A stretch of 11,602 bases of DNA from Candidatus Aerophobus profundus SCGC AAA252-L23 (GTDB lineage: Bacteria > Aerophobota > Aerophobia > Aerophobales > Aerophobaceae), in contig AQRW01000107.1 of the NCBI GenBank assembly GCA_000402295.1, forward strand, positions 1 to 11,602, in the 5' to 3' direction. The position numbers were made by a program, and so were the translations under genes. Under the pieces are notes generated by a model. The model worked only from the letters and a program-made list of their open reading frames with translations. It was not told the DNA's origin and did no database searches. Of the stretch, positions 1-7,584 are shown piece after piece (the first letter of the stretch is position 1; each line of letters begins with the position of its first letter).

Positions 1-1767
1 GCCCTTACCCCAGCACCAGAGAGAAAACAAATTGCTCCTCTTCCCTTTTACTCACCCGGGATAAGACAACTCTACGCTCCCTATAGAGCAAAAGCAGAGG
101 TTGTCCGGGAGAAAAAGAGAGAAATCTTTGCCTATAGACCGGCGGGAGAAAAAAGAATTAGCCTCCGACCTAAACTAATAAGTTTCTCTGTTGTTGGAGG
201 TTCTTTTCCACCTTCCTTCCCCCTAACAAAAAGAGAGATCCCCCAAATTATGCCCGCTCCCTCGAGGAAAGCAGTGGTTCCTCTTCCCTTTTACTCTCCT
301 TCTCCGGACCCTTATACTCGTACCCCACAGCCTTATCCTCTTCCTGCTCAGGAAAAAGAGCTAACTTATATGACCCGGGAAGAAGGAAAGGGAGAGACAA
401 AACCTTCTTTTCAGTCCGCCCTGGCAGAGAAAGCTTACTATCCTTCTCTTATCCCCCGGAGCGAGCTGCCCTACCTACATCTTATAGCTCTGGCAGGATC
501 AGAAAATACCTTTAAGTATCAGATTGACTATGGCCGAAAAAAGGAAACGCTCACCACCTTTCTTACTTTAGTTGGAAATTCAACCGACCTTTGGACCCAA
601 TTTGAATCTGGTGACACCGCTCTTAGTGCCGAAGAGAATAAGGTAAGAGCTGTAGTCAACCTGGGTTCAGAAATAGATAGACAGATTTCCCTGGATCTTA
701 CGGGCTATCAGGGCACTATGGAATTACCCCAGGATCAATCGGAAAAGAAAACTCAGGTATTTTTGATCCTGGGATGGACCGTGCCGGTCAAGCGTCATAC
801 CTTCAAAGTAAAAGGATGGGGAGACTGGGCCGGGCTAAAAAATGAGAGAAATTATGATGACCTTGCTTTGGGTGGGGAAATTGCTGTGGAATGGAGGAAA
901 AGCCCGCTTAGCCTGGGATTTACCGGTGAGTGGGAAAGACTCACAGGTGAAAATGATATCCCCGAAAAGAACCAAACGCACCTTTGGATAAGAGATAAAG
1001 CTATAGTATTAAACAAAAATCTTGTTTTAAGTGGCCGATTGGGATTTAAAACCATAGGGGGCATCCCTAATCAGCCAGGAGAGATAGTTCCCCGATTGAT
1101 GATTACCTGGAAACCCAATCAAAACGCAAAAATCGGGCTACTGGGAGAGAAGAAATTCTATCTTTCGCGATTTTCCGACTTATATCTAGCCAATGACTAC
1201 GTCCTACCCAACGAAAACTTAGGTCCGGTAAACCTGTGGAATTATGAATTATCAGTAGAATACCGGCCTTTACCCCAACTGACTTTTTCTTTGACCGGAT
1301 TTTCTCGTACTGGAAAGGAGGTCATCTGGAACTGGAAGGAAGATGAAGTAAAAAACGAGCCGGATACGGTCAAGATACAAAGTCAGGGAGTCAAACTCAA
1401 CGCGGTTTATCACTTCACCAAAAACCTTGAGGTAGAAGGAAATTTTGTTTCTCAGAATACCACCAATAAGGAAAAAACAGGCTGGGTAGTCCCCCATGCT
1501 CCTTCTGGCAATGGAGAAATACGGCTAAGGTGGAAAAGAGAAAACTGGCTGGTAGAGATAGGAGGAGAGAGCACAGGAGAAAGATATTATCAGGAGGACA
1601 GCTTGAATACCTTAAAAGCGGGTTGGAGAAGCAAGGTCAAGATCGCCCGGAAAATTGGGGATGTCCAAGCTTTTGGCCAGATGGAATGGAACGATTACTC
1701 TCTATGGCCAGGCTATTCTCTACCCGAAAACAGATTTACCCTGGGCGTGGATATAAAGTTCTTCTAA
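1..1767 (+). CDS. Outer-membrane beta-barrel protein, TonB-receptor-like (5' end outside window)
   Basis: The frame is open from the first base, so this is the last 588 codons of a longer gene; the ATG at 250 is internal, because coding sequence of the same character continues upstream of it. Residues 1 to about 155 are rich in Pro, Tyr, Lys and Arg and contain a degenerate repeat. From about residue 160 to the end the protein alternates polar and hydrophobic residues in strand-length blocks separated by charged or Asn/Gly turns. It includes a block typical of TonB-dependent receptor barrels (ENLGPVNLWNYELSVEYRP, about 410-428) and ends FTLGVDIKFF, with the terminal Phe expected of a BAM-assembled outer-membrane protein. 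I infer a roughly 430-residue barrel. No plug domain or TonB box is visible; they could lie upstream. It could also be a non-TonB barrel, so the substrate is unknown. Converges on the DUF3108-like gene 4 bp away. Confidence 0.8.
   Translation, partial: ALTPAPERKQIAPLPFYSPGIRQLYAPYRAKAEVVREKKREIFAYRPAGEKRISLRPKLISFSVVGGSFPPSFPLTKREIPQIMPAPSRKAVVPLPFYSPSPDPYTRTPQPYPLPAQEKELTYMTREEGKGETKPSFQSALAEKAYYPSLIPRSELPYLHLIALAGSENTFKYQIDYGRKKETLTTFLTLVGNSTDLWTQFESGDTALSAEENKVRAVVNLGSEIDRQISLDLTGYQGTMELPQDQSEKKTQVFLILGWTVPVKRHTFKVKGWGDWAGLKNERNYDDLALGGEIAVEWRKSPLSLGFTGEWERLTGENDIPEKNQTHLWIRDKAIVLNKNLVLSGRLGFKTIGGIPNQPGEIVPRLMITWKPNQNAKIGLLGEKKFYLSRFSDLYLANDYVLPNENLGPVNLWNYELSVEYRPLPQLTFSLTGFSRTGKEVIWNWKEDEVKNEPDTVKIQSQGVKLNAVYHFTKNLEVEGNFVSQNTTNKEKTGWVVPHAPSGNGEIRLRWKRENWLVEIGGESTGERYYQEDSLNTLKAGWRSKVKIARKIGDVQAFGQMEWNDYSLWPGYSLPENRFTLGVDIKFF
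7..483 (+). repeat. Degenerate tandem coding repeat, period about 243 bp
   Basis: Within the barrel gene, TPAPERKQIAPLPFYSP (residues 3-19) recurs as MPAPSRKAVVPLPFYSP (84-100), exactly 81 codons later. At DNA level the 17 bases at 37-53 are identical to those at 280-296. Later parts of the two units align more loosely: PSFP...REIP near residues 71-81 against PSLIPRSELP near 151-160. The units are Pro-rich and basic, which suggests an extended periplasmic linker rather than barrel strands. The first copy starts at the window edge, so more copies may lie upstream. Confidence 0.6.
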
Positions 1768-1771
1768 AACA

Positions 1772-2533
1772 TTATTCAGAGCTCTCCCGAACAACGTCTA
1801 CCAGAGAAGCTATTAATGTTCCAACAGTAGTTTCCACCCACATCTGCACCGGTAGATGATCCTCATCCGCCGAGAACCACACTTTGATATCTGTCTTACC
1901 TTGATAAGAACAGAGAAAAGTCTCAAAAGTTCCGGCATAGGTTTCCACTTTTTCTTTTTTAGTTATCTTTATTTCTATCTTTTCCAGGGTGTTACAGTCA
2001 AGCAAAAGAGCAGGAATAGTCTTTCCTACTTTTAGGGGTTGAGTTCTTAGCCAATAAATAAGAGAAAGTAGATCCAGGGGACGTAAGGGAGCATGTTTAT
2101 CCAGTTTCTTTTCCCATGTTTTTCCCTTTATTTTATCCTCAATGATCACCCTTCCTTGCTCCGGATTTATCTCAATCTCAAAGTTTCGGTAATCTCTTGC
2201 TTCATGAAAATCAATTTTAACCCAACGAGGAAAAAAGCTATTTACCTCCACCCAGCTCTCCATCTTATCATCCAGCCGAAAAAACTTAGACACAAACTCA
2301 GACGTCTTTATTTGGGAACTAAGAGGATAAACAGAATGATCCTTCAACTGAACGGACTTCTCTATCTTAAATTCCTGGCGTCCAATGGGAAAATTAAAAA
2401 GTTTTAGACGATAGATAAGCTTTTCCCCTGGATTGATAGAAATAATCTCCGCGGAGAAGGCTGACAGGGAAAGAAAAAAAACGAGAAATAAAATTAGGAT
2501 TAAGCAGCAATTTGTCTGCATAAACTTTTCCAT
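1772..2533 (-). CDS. DUF3108-like exported protein
   Basis: The 253-residue protein begins with a signal peptide: a short n-region with Lys3, a hydrophobic run at about 11-23, and a likely signal peptidase I site in SLSAFSAE near residues 25-28. The mature part is beta-rich. It follows the pattern I associate with DUF3108 proteins of diderm bacteria: an opening GEKLIYRLKLFNFPIG (a GE.l.Y.v....i..G block), a central SLIYWLRTQPLKVGKT, and a late YAGTFETFLCSYQG followed by VWFSADEDHLPVQMWV. The function of that family is not established; a periplasmic or envelope role is inferred. Start: the ATG at 2533 keeps the only positive n-region charge, whereas the ATG at 2521 would lose it. No Shine-Dalgarno precedes 2533, and the promoter sits so close that the message may be leaderless. 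Transcribed separately from the HD-GYP gene whose stop lies 40 bp upstream. Confidence 0.8.
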   Translation of the reverse strand: MEKFMQTNCCLILILFLVFFLSLSAFSAEIISINPGEKLIYRLKLFNFPIGRQEFKIEKSVQLKDHSVYPLSSQIKTSEFVSKFFRLDDKMESWVEVNSFFPRWVKIDFHEARDYRNFEIEINPEQGRVIIEDKIKGKTWEKKLDKHAPLRPLDLLSLIYWLRTQPLKVGKTIPALLLDCNTLEKIEIKITKKEKVETYAGTFETFLCSYQGKTDIKVWFSADEDHLPVQMWVETTVGTLIASLVDVVRESSE

Positions 2534-2541
2534 TTACCAAA

Positions 2542-2569
2542 ATTATAAGAAAAAAGAGAGTTTTGTCAA
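2542..2569 (-). promoter_or_regulatory. Consensus sigma70-type promoter for the DUF3108-like gene
   Basis: On the minus strand, TTGACA (2564-2569) is followed after exactly 16 bp by TATAAT (2542-2547); both hexamers are perfect. It fits inside the 39-bp gap between the HD-GYP stop codon and the DUF3108-like start. Transcription starting 6-8 bases past the -10 box would begin at about 2534-2536, leaving 1-3 nt before the ATG at 2533. Seen by eye; not tested. Confidence 0.8.
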
Positions 2570-2572
2570 AAA

Positions 2573-3952
2573 CTATTTCTTTGGCGAGACCCGCTCCTCA
2601 AATGATAAGGCTTGCCGACTAAGTACCCGGGAGATATTACGCAAGTAACCGGCTCCGAGGGAACTCTTTCTGGAAGTATCAACAAGTTGTGAAACAGCTT
2701 TCCCCTCCTGTTCATTAGACAGGACCTTGATAATTGGGTGTAGGGAATCCTTTGGATTAACTGCCGTGACCACACCAACTTCGTCCTGGTCTGTTCGCAC
2801 CAAGGTCCCGATAGGATAGAAGCCTACCACACTGACAAAAACTTTAACCAAGACAGGATTGAACTGAGTACCGGCACCACGTAACAACCGAAGGATAGCT
2901 TGGGTAGGAAACATCGGTCTGCGGTAACTGCGAACAGTAGTAAGGGCATCGTAAACATCACCTAGGCTAACAATATGGTTTAGTAGGTGATTATCTTCCC
3001 CTTCAATTACCACAGAGGGATATCCGCTACCGTCATAATAAACGTGATGCCCCAGGGCAACACCAGGAGTTAGAGAACTAATCCCTGGGATAGTTAGAAG
3101 TATTTCTGCTCCTACAAAAGGATGACGATATATTATCTCCCATTCTGTTCTATTGAGACGCCCTGGTTTAGTGATAATTTCCTTTGGTATCATAATCTTA
3201 CCAATATCGTGCAGAAGAGCTGCTTCACCCAACATAGCTAATAATTCTCTATCAAGTTTTAATCTCTTACCTAGGAGAAGACTCAAGAGAGCCACATTAA
3301 CCGAATGCCGAAAGGTACAATCTTCGTAATTTTTTATATTAAGTAGACCGCTCAGAGCAATCTTATCTTTTATTACTTTTTTGAGCAATCCCTGAACAAT
3401 CAGGCTGACACTCTCGGGACGGAAGGAGCTTCCCCGCATAACTTTTGTGAAGATACTCTCGATCCCCGAGACGGCGCCCTGGTATTCGCTCTTTGGTTTG
3501 GGGAATCGTCCCATCAGTTCTTCCTCTTTCCCGGAAATCTCCAGGGGTAGTATCCTGGCTACAGTAATGTGAGTTATTCCTTTAGCCTGAAGTTCTTTAC
3601 TGAATAACCCGGGAACAAAGTTAGTTTGTTGACATTTATTAAGATAACTCATCAGGGAAATTAACTCTTTCGCCGTGGTGTCCGGCGCGAAACTAAAACT
3701 GTTAACTCTGGTGCTGATGATTTGCTTAATTAAACCTACTGATTCAAGACTCTCCCGGCGCAGAGAATGTCCGTTAACATAAACTTCCTTATCTATAATA
3801 CTTATTTCCGCCTGATTTTCCTCTTCTCTCAAAGTTTTGATGACCTTCAAGAACTGCTCAGCACGCTCTTGAACCAGAGGATGTTGTTGAGGAAAAAGAG
3901 AAAGAATTTGCTTTAATTTAACCAAGCCTCTGAGCAATTCAAACTTTTCCAT
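2573..3952 (-). CDS. HD-GYP domain protein (putative c-di-GMP phosphodiesterase)
   Basis: 459 residues from the ATG at 3952, chosen because GAGGGAG sits 5 nt upstream; a TTG at 3970 in the same frame would add six residues. Residues about 7-139 form an N-terminal domain shared with the neighbouring HEAT protein. The HD-GYP domain follows (about 180-375), with HSVNVALLS (His216), LLHDIGK (His248-Asp249, Lys252), YRHPFVGAEIL (His277), GHHVYYDGSGYP (His302-His303, Asp307, GYP 310-312) and LGDVYDALTT..SYRRP (Asp332). All core metal-binding His/Asp positions are present. The usual HHE is HHV here. A beta-rich tail (GTLVRTDQDEVGVVTAVNP) ends the protein, as in many HD-GYP proteins. The family hydrolyses cyclic dinucleotides, mainly c-di-GMP. 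No membrane segment, so cytosolic. Second gene of a probable two-gene operon, 53 bp after the HEAT gene. Confidence 0.92.
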   Translation of the reverse strand: MEKFELLRGLVKLKQILSLFPQQHPLVQERAEQFLKVIKTLREEENQAEISIIDKEVYVNGHSLRRESLESVGLIKQIISTRVNSFSFAPDTTAKELISLMSYLNKCQQTNFVPGLFSKELQAKGITHITVARILPLEISGKEEELMGRFPKPKSEYQGAVSGIESIFTKVMRGSSFRPESVSLIVQGLLKKVIKDKIALSGLLNIKNYEDCTFRHSVNVALLSLLLGKRLKLDRELLAMLGEAALLHDIGKIMIPKEIITKPGRLNRTEWEIIYRHPFVGAEILLTIPGISSLTPGVALGHHVYYDGSGYPSVVIEGEDNHLLNHIVSLGDVYDALTTVRSYRRPMFPTQAILRLLRGAGTQFNPVLVKVFVSVVGFYPIGTLVRTDQDEVGVVTAVNPKDSLHPIIKVLSNEQEGKAVSQLVDTSRKSSLGAGYLRNISRVLSRQALSFEERVSPKK

Positions 3953-4005
3953 TTTCTCTCCCTCGGTCAATTCTTCTTAACCACTAAATAAAACTATCGA
4001 AATCT

Positions 4006-6207
4006 TTACCTTATAAAGTTCTCTTTCGTCAAAAAGTTCTTCTCATTTTCCTTGAAGATTCTCCGGGCGATCAGACCAACCCGTACTAATTTCCAGTTCC
4101 AGAAAAAAAAGCGCCCGCGACTCAGCCGACGGAACAATTTCAATATCTCTGGCCCTTTCATTTTTCCCAGAATCTCCAGCGATTGAATAGCAACGAACAT
4201 ATCTCTTTGGAGAAACCTCTTCCTGGAGAGTATTCGCACTAAATGAGGTTGCAGTAATTCCCCAGGCAGAGACGAAAGATACTCAGCAGCTATTCTTCTA
4301 ACCGTCCGATCAGCGGATTCCAGGACAAAGACAATCTGGTCAATAGCGGCTGGACTGGCAATTAGAGCTAAAGACCGGATAGCTTCTTTCTTCACTTGGA
4401 GATGCTCATAATTGAGAGCCTGAGCAATGACCTGTTCGCTACCCGGCCCAAAACGCCCCAATAACCAGACTATATTACGAACCACATACCAGTGTTGATG
4501 ATTTATATATAAGGACAGAGAATCAACATAAGCAGAGGTAATCTTAAGCATAATATTTAGCACCGTCCGCCTCACCGAGAGGCGTTCCTCATAATCAAGA
4601 AAATAAATAAAAACAGGAATACTAAGTTCACCTAAGGCACTCAAAACATCCAAATATTCCTTTCGTCGTCCCTCATCCTTGTCCAGGTCATATTTCTCTA
4701 TTAAACAGCGAACAAGATTGTCAGTAGCCAGAGAAGAGAGCATCTTTTTGATCAAGACAATAGTCGAGGAGTTCTCCACGGATACCCCAGCGGTTACCTG
4801 CTGCAGACGATTTATCCAGAGGGTCAGATCCTTCCATTGCTCCCCGTAAAGAAATTCTTCCAGCAGATCGGAAATCCTTTGAACAAACTCCCGGCAAATC
4901 TTTAAATCCCCCTCCAGGTAGCTTAAATTGAGCAGGCAGCTCAGCTCGGCGGCGGTTGAATCAATTTTGGTCAGTTGACGTCGGAAGAGTTTTAACTCCT
5001 CCCGATCCTGAGAGTTTAACACCAAATCCAGGTCTTGTAACTGACTTAGATTAACAAGAAAAGAGAGCTGGTCTTTATCTTGACCCTGGGCTATCGCAGC
5101 AATTCTTTTCTCCTCTTTAAATAGAGGGATACCGTCTGTTTGAAATCCTTTCTTTTCTAACTCTTTTTTTAGCATCGGTAAAAGAAGAGCCTGACGTCTT
5201 TCTGGAAGGTGAAGTTTCCTCACCGCGGCACTAAAGGTCCCCGGCAAAGAAACCCCACTTTGACTGAGCATTCCCAGAGCCTGGGCTAAATCAACATCGG
5301 AGAAAAAACGCAAAATTTCCGCTTCCTCTCGTCCTTCCAGAAGACCAGGTAGTAAGCAATCACGGATTAGTCGCTCCTTATTTCCCGGATCCATCCTTGA
5401 AATTGTACTGGAGATCCTCCCAAGAACCTCAGTTTTCCCTTGCCCATCAAGTTCCCCCAGAAGCTCTCGGGCTTCCCCTAACTTCTCCCCCACGGAACGT
5501 CCCCACTCCTGAACATCTTTTGAGTACACCTTTGATAAACGGGACAAGATCCCCACTAACCCGCCAGGGTTATCAATCAGTTCATTTAGCTCCGGCAAGG
5601 AGAGAGAGGAAATATCCGCATCAACACCAATTTTAATAACTACTCGGGGTTGTGGGGCAGATAACTTTGGAGTGACCATTTTTTGAGCAAGATTCTGATG
5701 GAGCTTGCGCTCTCTCTGGGCAATCATTTTAACCAATAGTTTCTCCGAAACTTGGTCAGCTTCAACTATCTTGGGTGGCCGGGATTCAATTACCCGGATG
5801 TGCTCAATACCCTTTTGAGCTAATAAATCAGAGAAACTCTTTCTTTGAGCAACCTGCCGGGGATCAAGTCTTAGTAATTGGCAGAAGATCCTCAAATCAT
5901 TCTCAGTAGTATCACTCTGGAAGGTTAGCTCCTCCACCAGCAATAGATAGAGTTGGCGAGCTAACTGCTGCGTTCCGGGATAATCTGCAGCCATCGGGCT
6001 TTCTTTAAAGAGGAGAGCCTCCAAAGTCACCCGGAGAGTAAGCTCTTTGGGCGGCTCAAGCTCCCTTAGCCGCTGTAGGCATTCCTTCACAGCTACTTGA
6101 CCCATAGGATTGTTTTCCGGATAAAAACGCAAAATCTTGGCCGTTTTAACCAGAGATTTGAGAAAAATCCCGATTTTCTCTGCGTCTAACTTGGCTAACT
6201 CCACCAA
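4006..6207 (-). CDS. HEAT-repeat protein sharing the N-terminal domain of the adjacent HD-GYP protein
   Basis: 733 residues, no signal peptide or membrane span. Residues about 15-147 match the HD-GYP N-terminal domain in order: LVKTAKILRFYPENNPMGQ, LTFQSDTTENDL, then FSDLLAQKGIEHIRV. A charged linker (about 150-190) leads to a long alpha-helical middle (about 195-510) that I do not recognise. From about 514 to 700 come at least five HEAT-like helical pairs, recognisable by recurring VRR/VRN/VKK..A...L units such as VVRNIVWLLGRFGPGSEQV and VKKEAIRSLALIASPAAIDQ. HEAT arrays are protein-binding scaffolds, so a role as adaptor or partner of the HD-GYP enzyme is inferred. Start: no nearby ATG exists; TTG at 6207 lies 7 nt past AGAGG, and GTG at 6204 is the alternative. 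First gene of the two-gene unit. Confidence 0.85.
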   Translation of the reverse strand: MVELAKLDAEKIGIFLKSLVKTAKILRFYPENNPMGQVAVKECLQRLRELEPPKELTLRVTLEALLFKESPMAADYPGTQQLARQLYLLLVEELTFQSDTTENDLRIFCQLLRLDPRQVAQRKSFSDLLAQKGIEHIRVIESRPPKIVEADQVSEKLLVKMIAQRERKLHQNLAQKMVTPKLSAPQPRVVIKIGVDADISSLSLPELNELIDNPGGLVGILSRLSKVYSKDVQEWGRSVGEKLGEARELLGELDGQGKTEVLGRISSTISRMDPGNKERLIRDCLLPGLLEGREEAEILRFFSDVDLAQALGMLSQSGVSLPGTFSAAVRKLHLPERRQALLLPMLKKELEKKGFQTDGIPLFKEEKRIAAIAQGQDKDQLSFLVNLSQLQDLDLVLNSQDREELKLFRRQLTKIDSTAAELSCLLNLSYLEGDLKICREFVQRISDLLEEFLYGEQWKDLTLWINRLQQVTAGVSVENSSTIVLIKKMLSSLATDNLVRCLIEKYDLDKDEGRRKEYLDVLSALGELSIPVFIYFLDYEERLSVRRTVLNIMLKITSAYVDSLSLYINHQHWYVVRNIVWLLGRFGPGSEQVIAQALNYEHLQVKKEAIRSLALIASPAAIDQIVFVLESADRTVRRIAAEYLSSLPGELLQPHLVRILSRKRFLQRDMFVAIQSLEILGKMKGPEILKLFRRLSRGRFFFWNWKLVRVGLIARRIFKENEKNFLTKENFIR

Positions 6208-6296
6208 ACGTCTACCTCTTGCTGAACTTAAATATTAATCACTTAGCATATCTGAACACCAGGACACCAGTTTATCTTTGACTTCTCGGTAAAAAT

Positions 6297-6324
6297 ATAC
6301 TATACCATTTTAATCGTTAGTCAA
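6297..6324 (-). promoter_or_regulatory. Putative sigma70-type promoter for the HEAT/HD-GYP operon
   Basis: Minus strand TTGACT (6319-6324), 16-bp spacer, TAGTAT (6297-6302). The -35 box is one mismatch from consensus and the -10 two mismatches. Predicted leader to the TTG start is about 80 nt. An offset -10 (TATAGT at 14 bp) overlaps it, so the exact register is less certain than for the other promoters here. Confidence 0.45.
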
Positions 6325-6472
6325 ATCAATGCATTAAATGGCTATAATGTGGCTGAACTTATCTATTCATCTTGAATCTTCTCAAAAATTATTCTCTTAC
6401 CTTAGCAGGAAAAACAGGAATCTTTTCTCAGCAAAAGTCGGATCTTCGAACATAAACTTAAGCCGCGCCTGC

Positions 6473-6500
6473 TTGACAGATTTGAAGAACCAGCTATCTT
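6473..6500 (+). promoter_or_regulatory. Putative sigma70-type promoter for the zinc dehydrogenase gene
   Basis: Plus strand TTGACA (6473-6478), 16-bp spacer, TATCTT (6495-6500). The -35 is perfect and the -10 has two mismatches. The predicted leader of about 30 nt contains a strong Shine-Dalgarno, AGGAGGT at 6524-6530, 7 nt before the ATG at 6538. Confidence 0.6.
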
Positions 6501-6537
6501 TTTAACCTTAAAGCTAAATTAAGAGGAGGTCTTAGAA

Positions 6538-7584
6538 ATGAAAGCAGCGGTCTTGAAAGAAATAGAAGAGCTGGAAATTAAAGAAATCCCGCGACCTCAT
6601 CCTCAAAAGGGAGAAATTCTTTTAAAAGTTGAGGCTTGCAGCATCTGCGGAACGGATGTACGGGTCTATCACCACGGACACAAACACATCAAATTTCCCA
6701 TCGTCACTGGCCATGAAGTTTCGGGAGAAATTGTTGAGCTAGGGGAAGAAATTAAAGGTTACCGGGTTGGGGAGGAAATAGCCGTAGCTCCCGCTATCCC
6801 TTGTGGAAAATGCTACTACTGTCGGAGAGGTATGCCAGGTATGTGTCTGAATCTCCGGGCTATCGGATATAATTACAACGGTGGGTTCGCTGAATACATG
6901 ATTGTTCCAGAAATTGCTATTCAAAATGACTGTGTTAATCTCATCCCGGAAAATATTTCTTTTGAGGAAGCAGCTTTAGCTGAACCCCTGGCTTGCGCCA
7001 TTAACGGGCAGGAACTTTCCAAAATTGGGCTGGGAGATAGTGTTCTCATCATCGGGGCCGGACCTTTAGGATGCATACATCTTCAACTGGCCCGAGCCAA
7101 CGGAGCAACTAAAATTATGCTTATGGAACTCTCTTCCTATCGGATTAACTTTGCCCGTAAGTTTGCCGAGCCGGATTTAATCATCAATCCCTCCCTCGAA
7201 GACGGGATAAAGAGGGTGAAAAAAGAAACTTCGGGTAGAGGAGTAGATAAGATAATTGTGGCCTGTCCCAGTGGTCAAGCCCAGGAGGACTCTCTGAAAA
7301 TGATTGCTCCCCGAGGAATAGTAAATTTTTTTGGTGGACTGCCTAAAGATAAGCCCTACATCAGGTTTGATAGTAATCTAGTCCACTACAGTGAGTTCTA
7401 CGTAGTGGGAACTCACGGCTCGGCTCCCTACCACAATAAGTTAGCCTTAAATCTTATTTCTCAAGGAAAGATAAAAGTAAAAGAACTAATCACTCATCAT
7501 CTCTCTCTAAACCAAATAAAAAAAGGACTTCATTTGGCTGAAAGTCAAGAGGGAATGAAAATAGTCATCTTACCCAATCAATAG
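6538..7584 (+). CDS. Zinc-dependent medium-chain alcohol/polyol dehydrogenase
   Basis: 348 residues, the usual length for the sorbitol / threonine dehydrogenase-like branch of the MDR superfamily. Catalytic-zinc ligands are Cys37 (CSICGTD), His59-Glu60 (GHE) and Glu149 (AEPLAC). The structural-zinc lobe is intact with Cys89, Cys92, Cys95 and Cys103 (PCGKCYYCRRGMPGMC). The Rossmann loop is GAGPLG (173-178). Glu197 at the end of the second strand suggests a preference for NAD+ over NADP+. Expected reaction: reversible NAD-linked oxidation of a secondary alcohol on a polyol, sugar or amino-acid derivative; the substrate cannot be read from the sequence. The ATG has an excellent Shine-Dalgarno. 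The 3' end overlaps that of the convergent sugar-kinase gene by 15 bp. Its neighbours hint at carbohydrate metabolism. Confidence 0.93.
   Translation: MKAAVLKEIEELEIKEIPRPHPQKGEILLKVEACSICGTDVRVYHHGHKHIKFPIVTGHEVSGEIVELGEEIKGYRVGEEIAVAPAIPCGKCYYCRRGMPGMCLNLRAIGYNYNGGFAEYMIVPEIAIQNDCVNLIPENISFEEAALAEPLACAINGQELSKIGLGDSVLIIGAGPLGCIHLQLARANGATKIMLMELSSYRINFARKFAEPDLIINPSLEDGIKRVKKETSGRGVDKIIVACPSGQAQEDSLKMIAPRGIVNFFGGLPKDKPYIRFDSNLVHYSEFYVVGTHGSAPYHNKLALNLISQGKIKVKELITHHLSLNQIKKGLHLAESQEGMKIVILPNQ

Larger units (their letters stand above)
6208..6537. other. 330-bp divergent intergenic region
   Basis: Separates the leftward HEAT/HD-GYP operon from the rightward dehydrogenase and carries a promoter for each. 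It is A+T-rich. A 10-bp direct repeat, GCTGAACTTA, occurs at 6221-6230 and 6352-6361; its meaning is unknown and it may be chance. I saw no convincing operator, riboswitch or terminator in it. Confidence 0.6.

Noticed and set aside
250..252. ATG as start of the barrel gene
   Set aside because: The frame is open upstream to base 1, and the upstream codons encode a repeat homologous to the sequence after this ATG. It is therefore internal.
1530..1859. Plus-strand open frame of 109 codons overlapping the barrel gene and the DUF3108-like gene
   Set aside because: Out-of-frame shadow. The barrel frame has clear strand periodicity and a proper C-terminal Phe, and the shadow product is Arg/Lys-rich without any motif.
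3953..4005. Possible separate promoter for the HD-GYP gene
   Set aside because: The 53-bp gap after the HEAT gene has no -35-like box at a suitable distance; co-transcription is simpler.
6338..6505. A 55-codon plus-strand open frame in the divergent intergenic region
   Set aside because: No Shine-Dalgarno, Ser/Leu/Asn-rich composition typical of A+T-rich noncoding DNA, and it runs through the dehydrogenase promoter.
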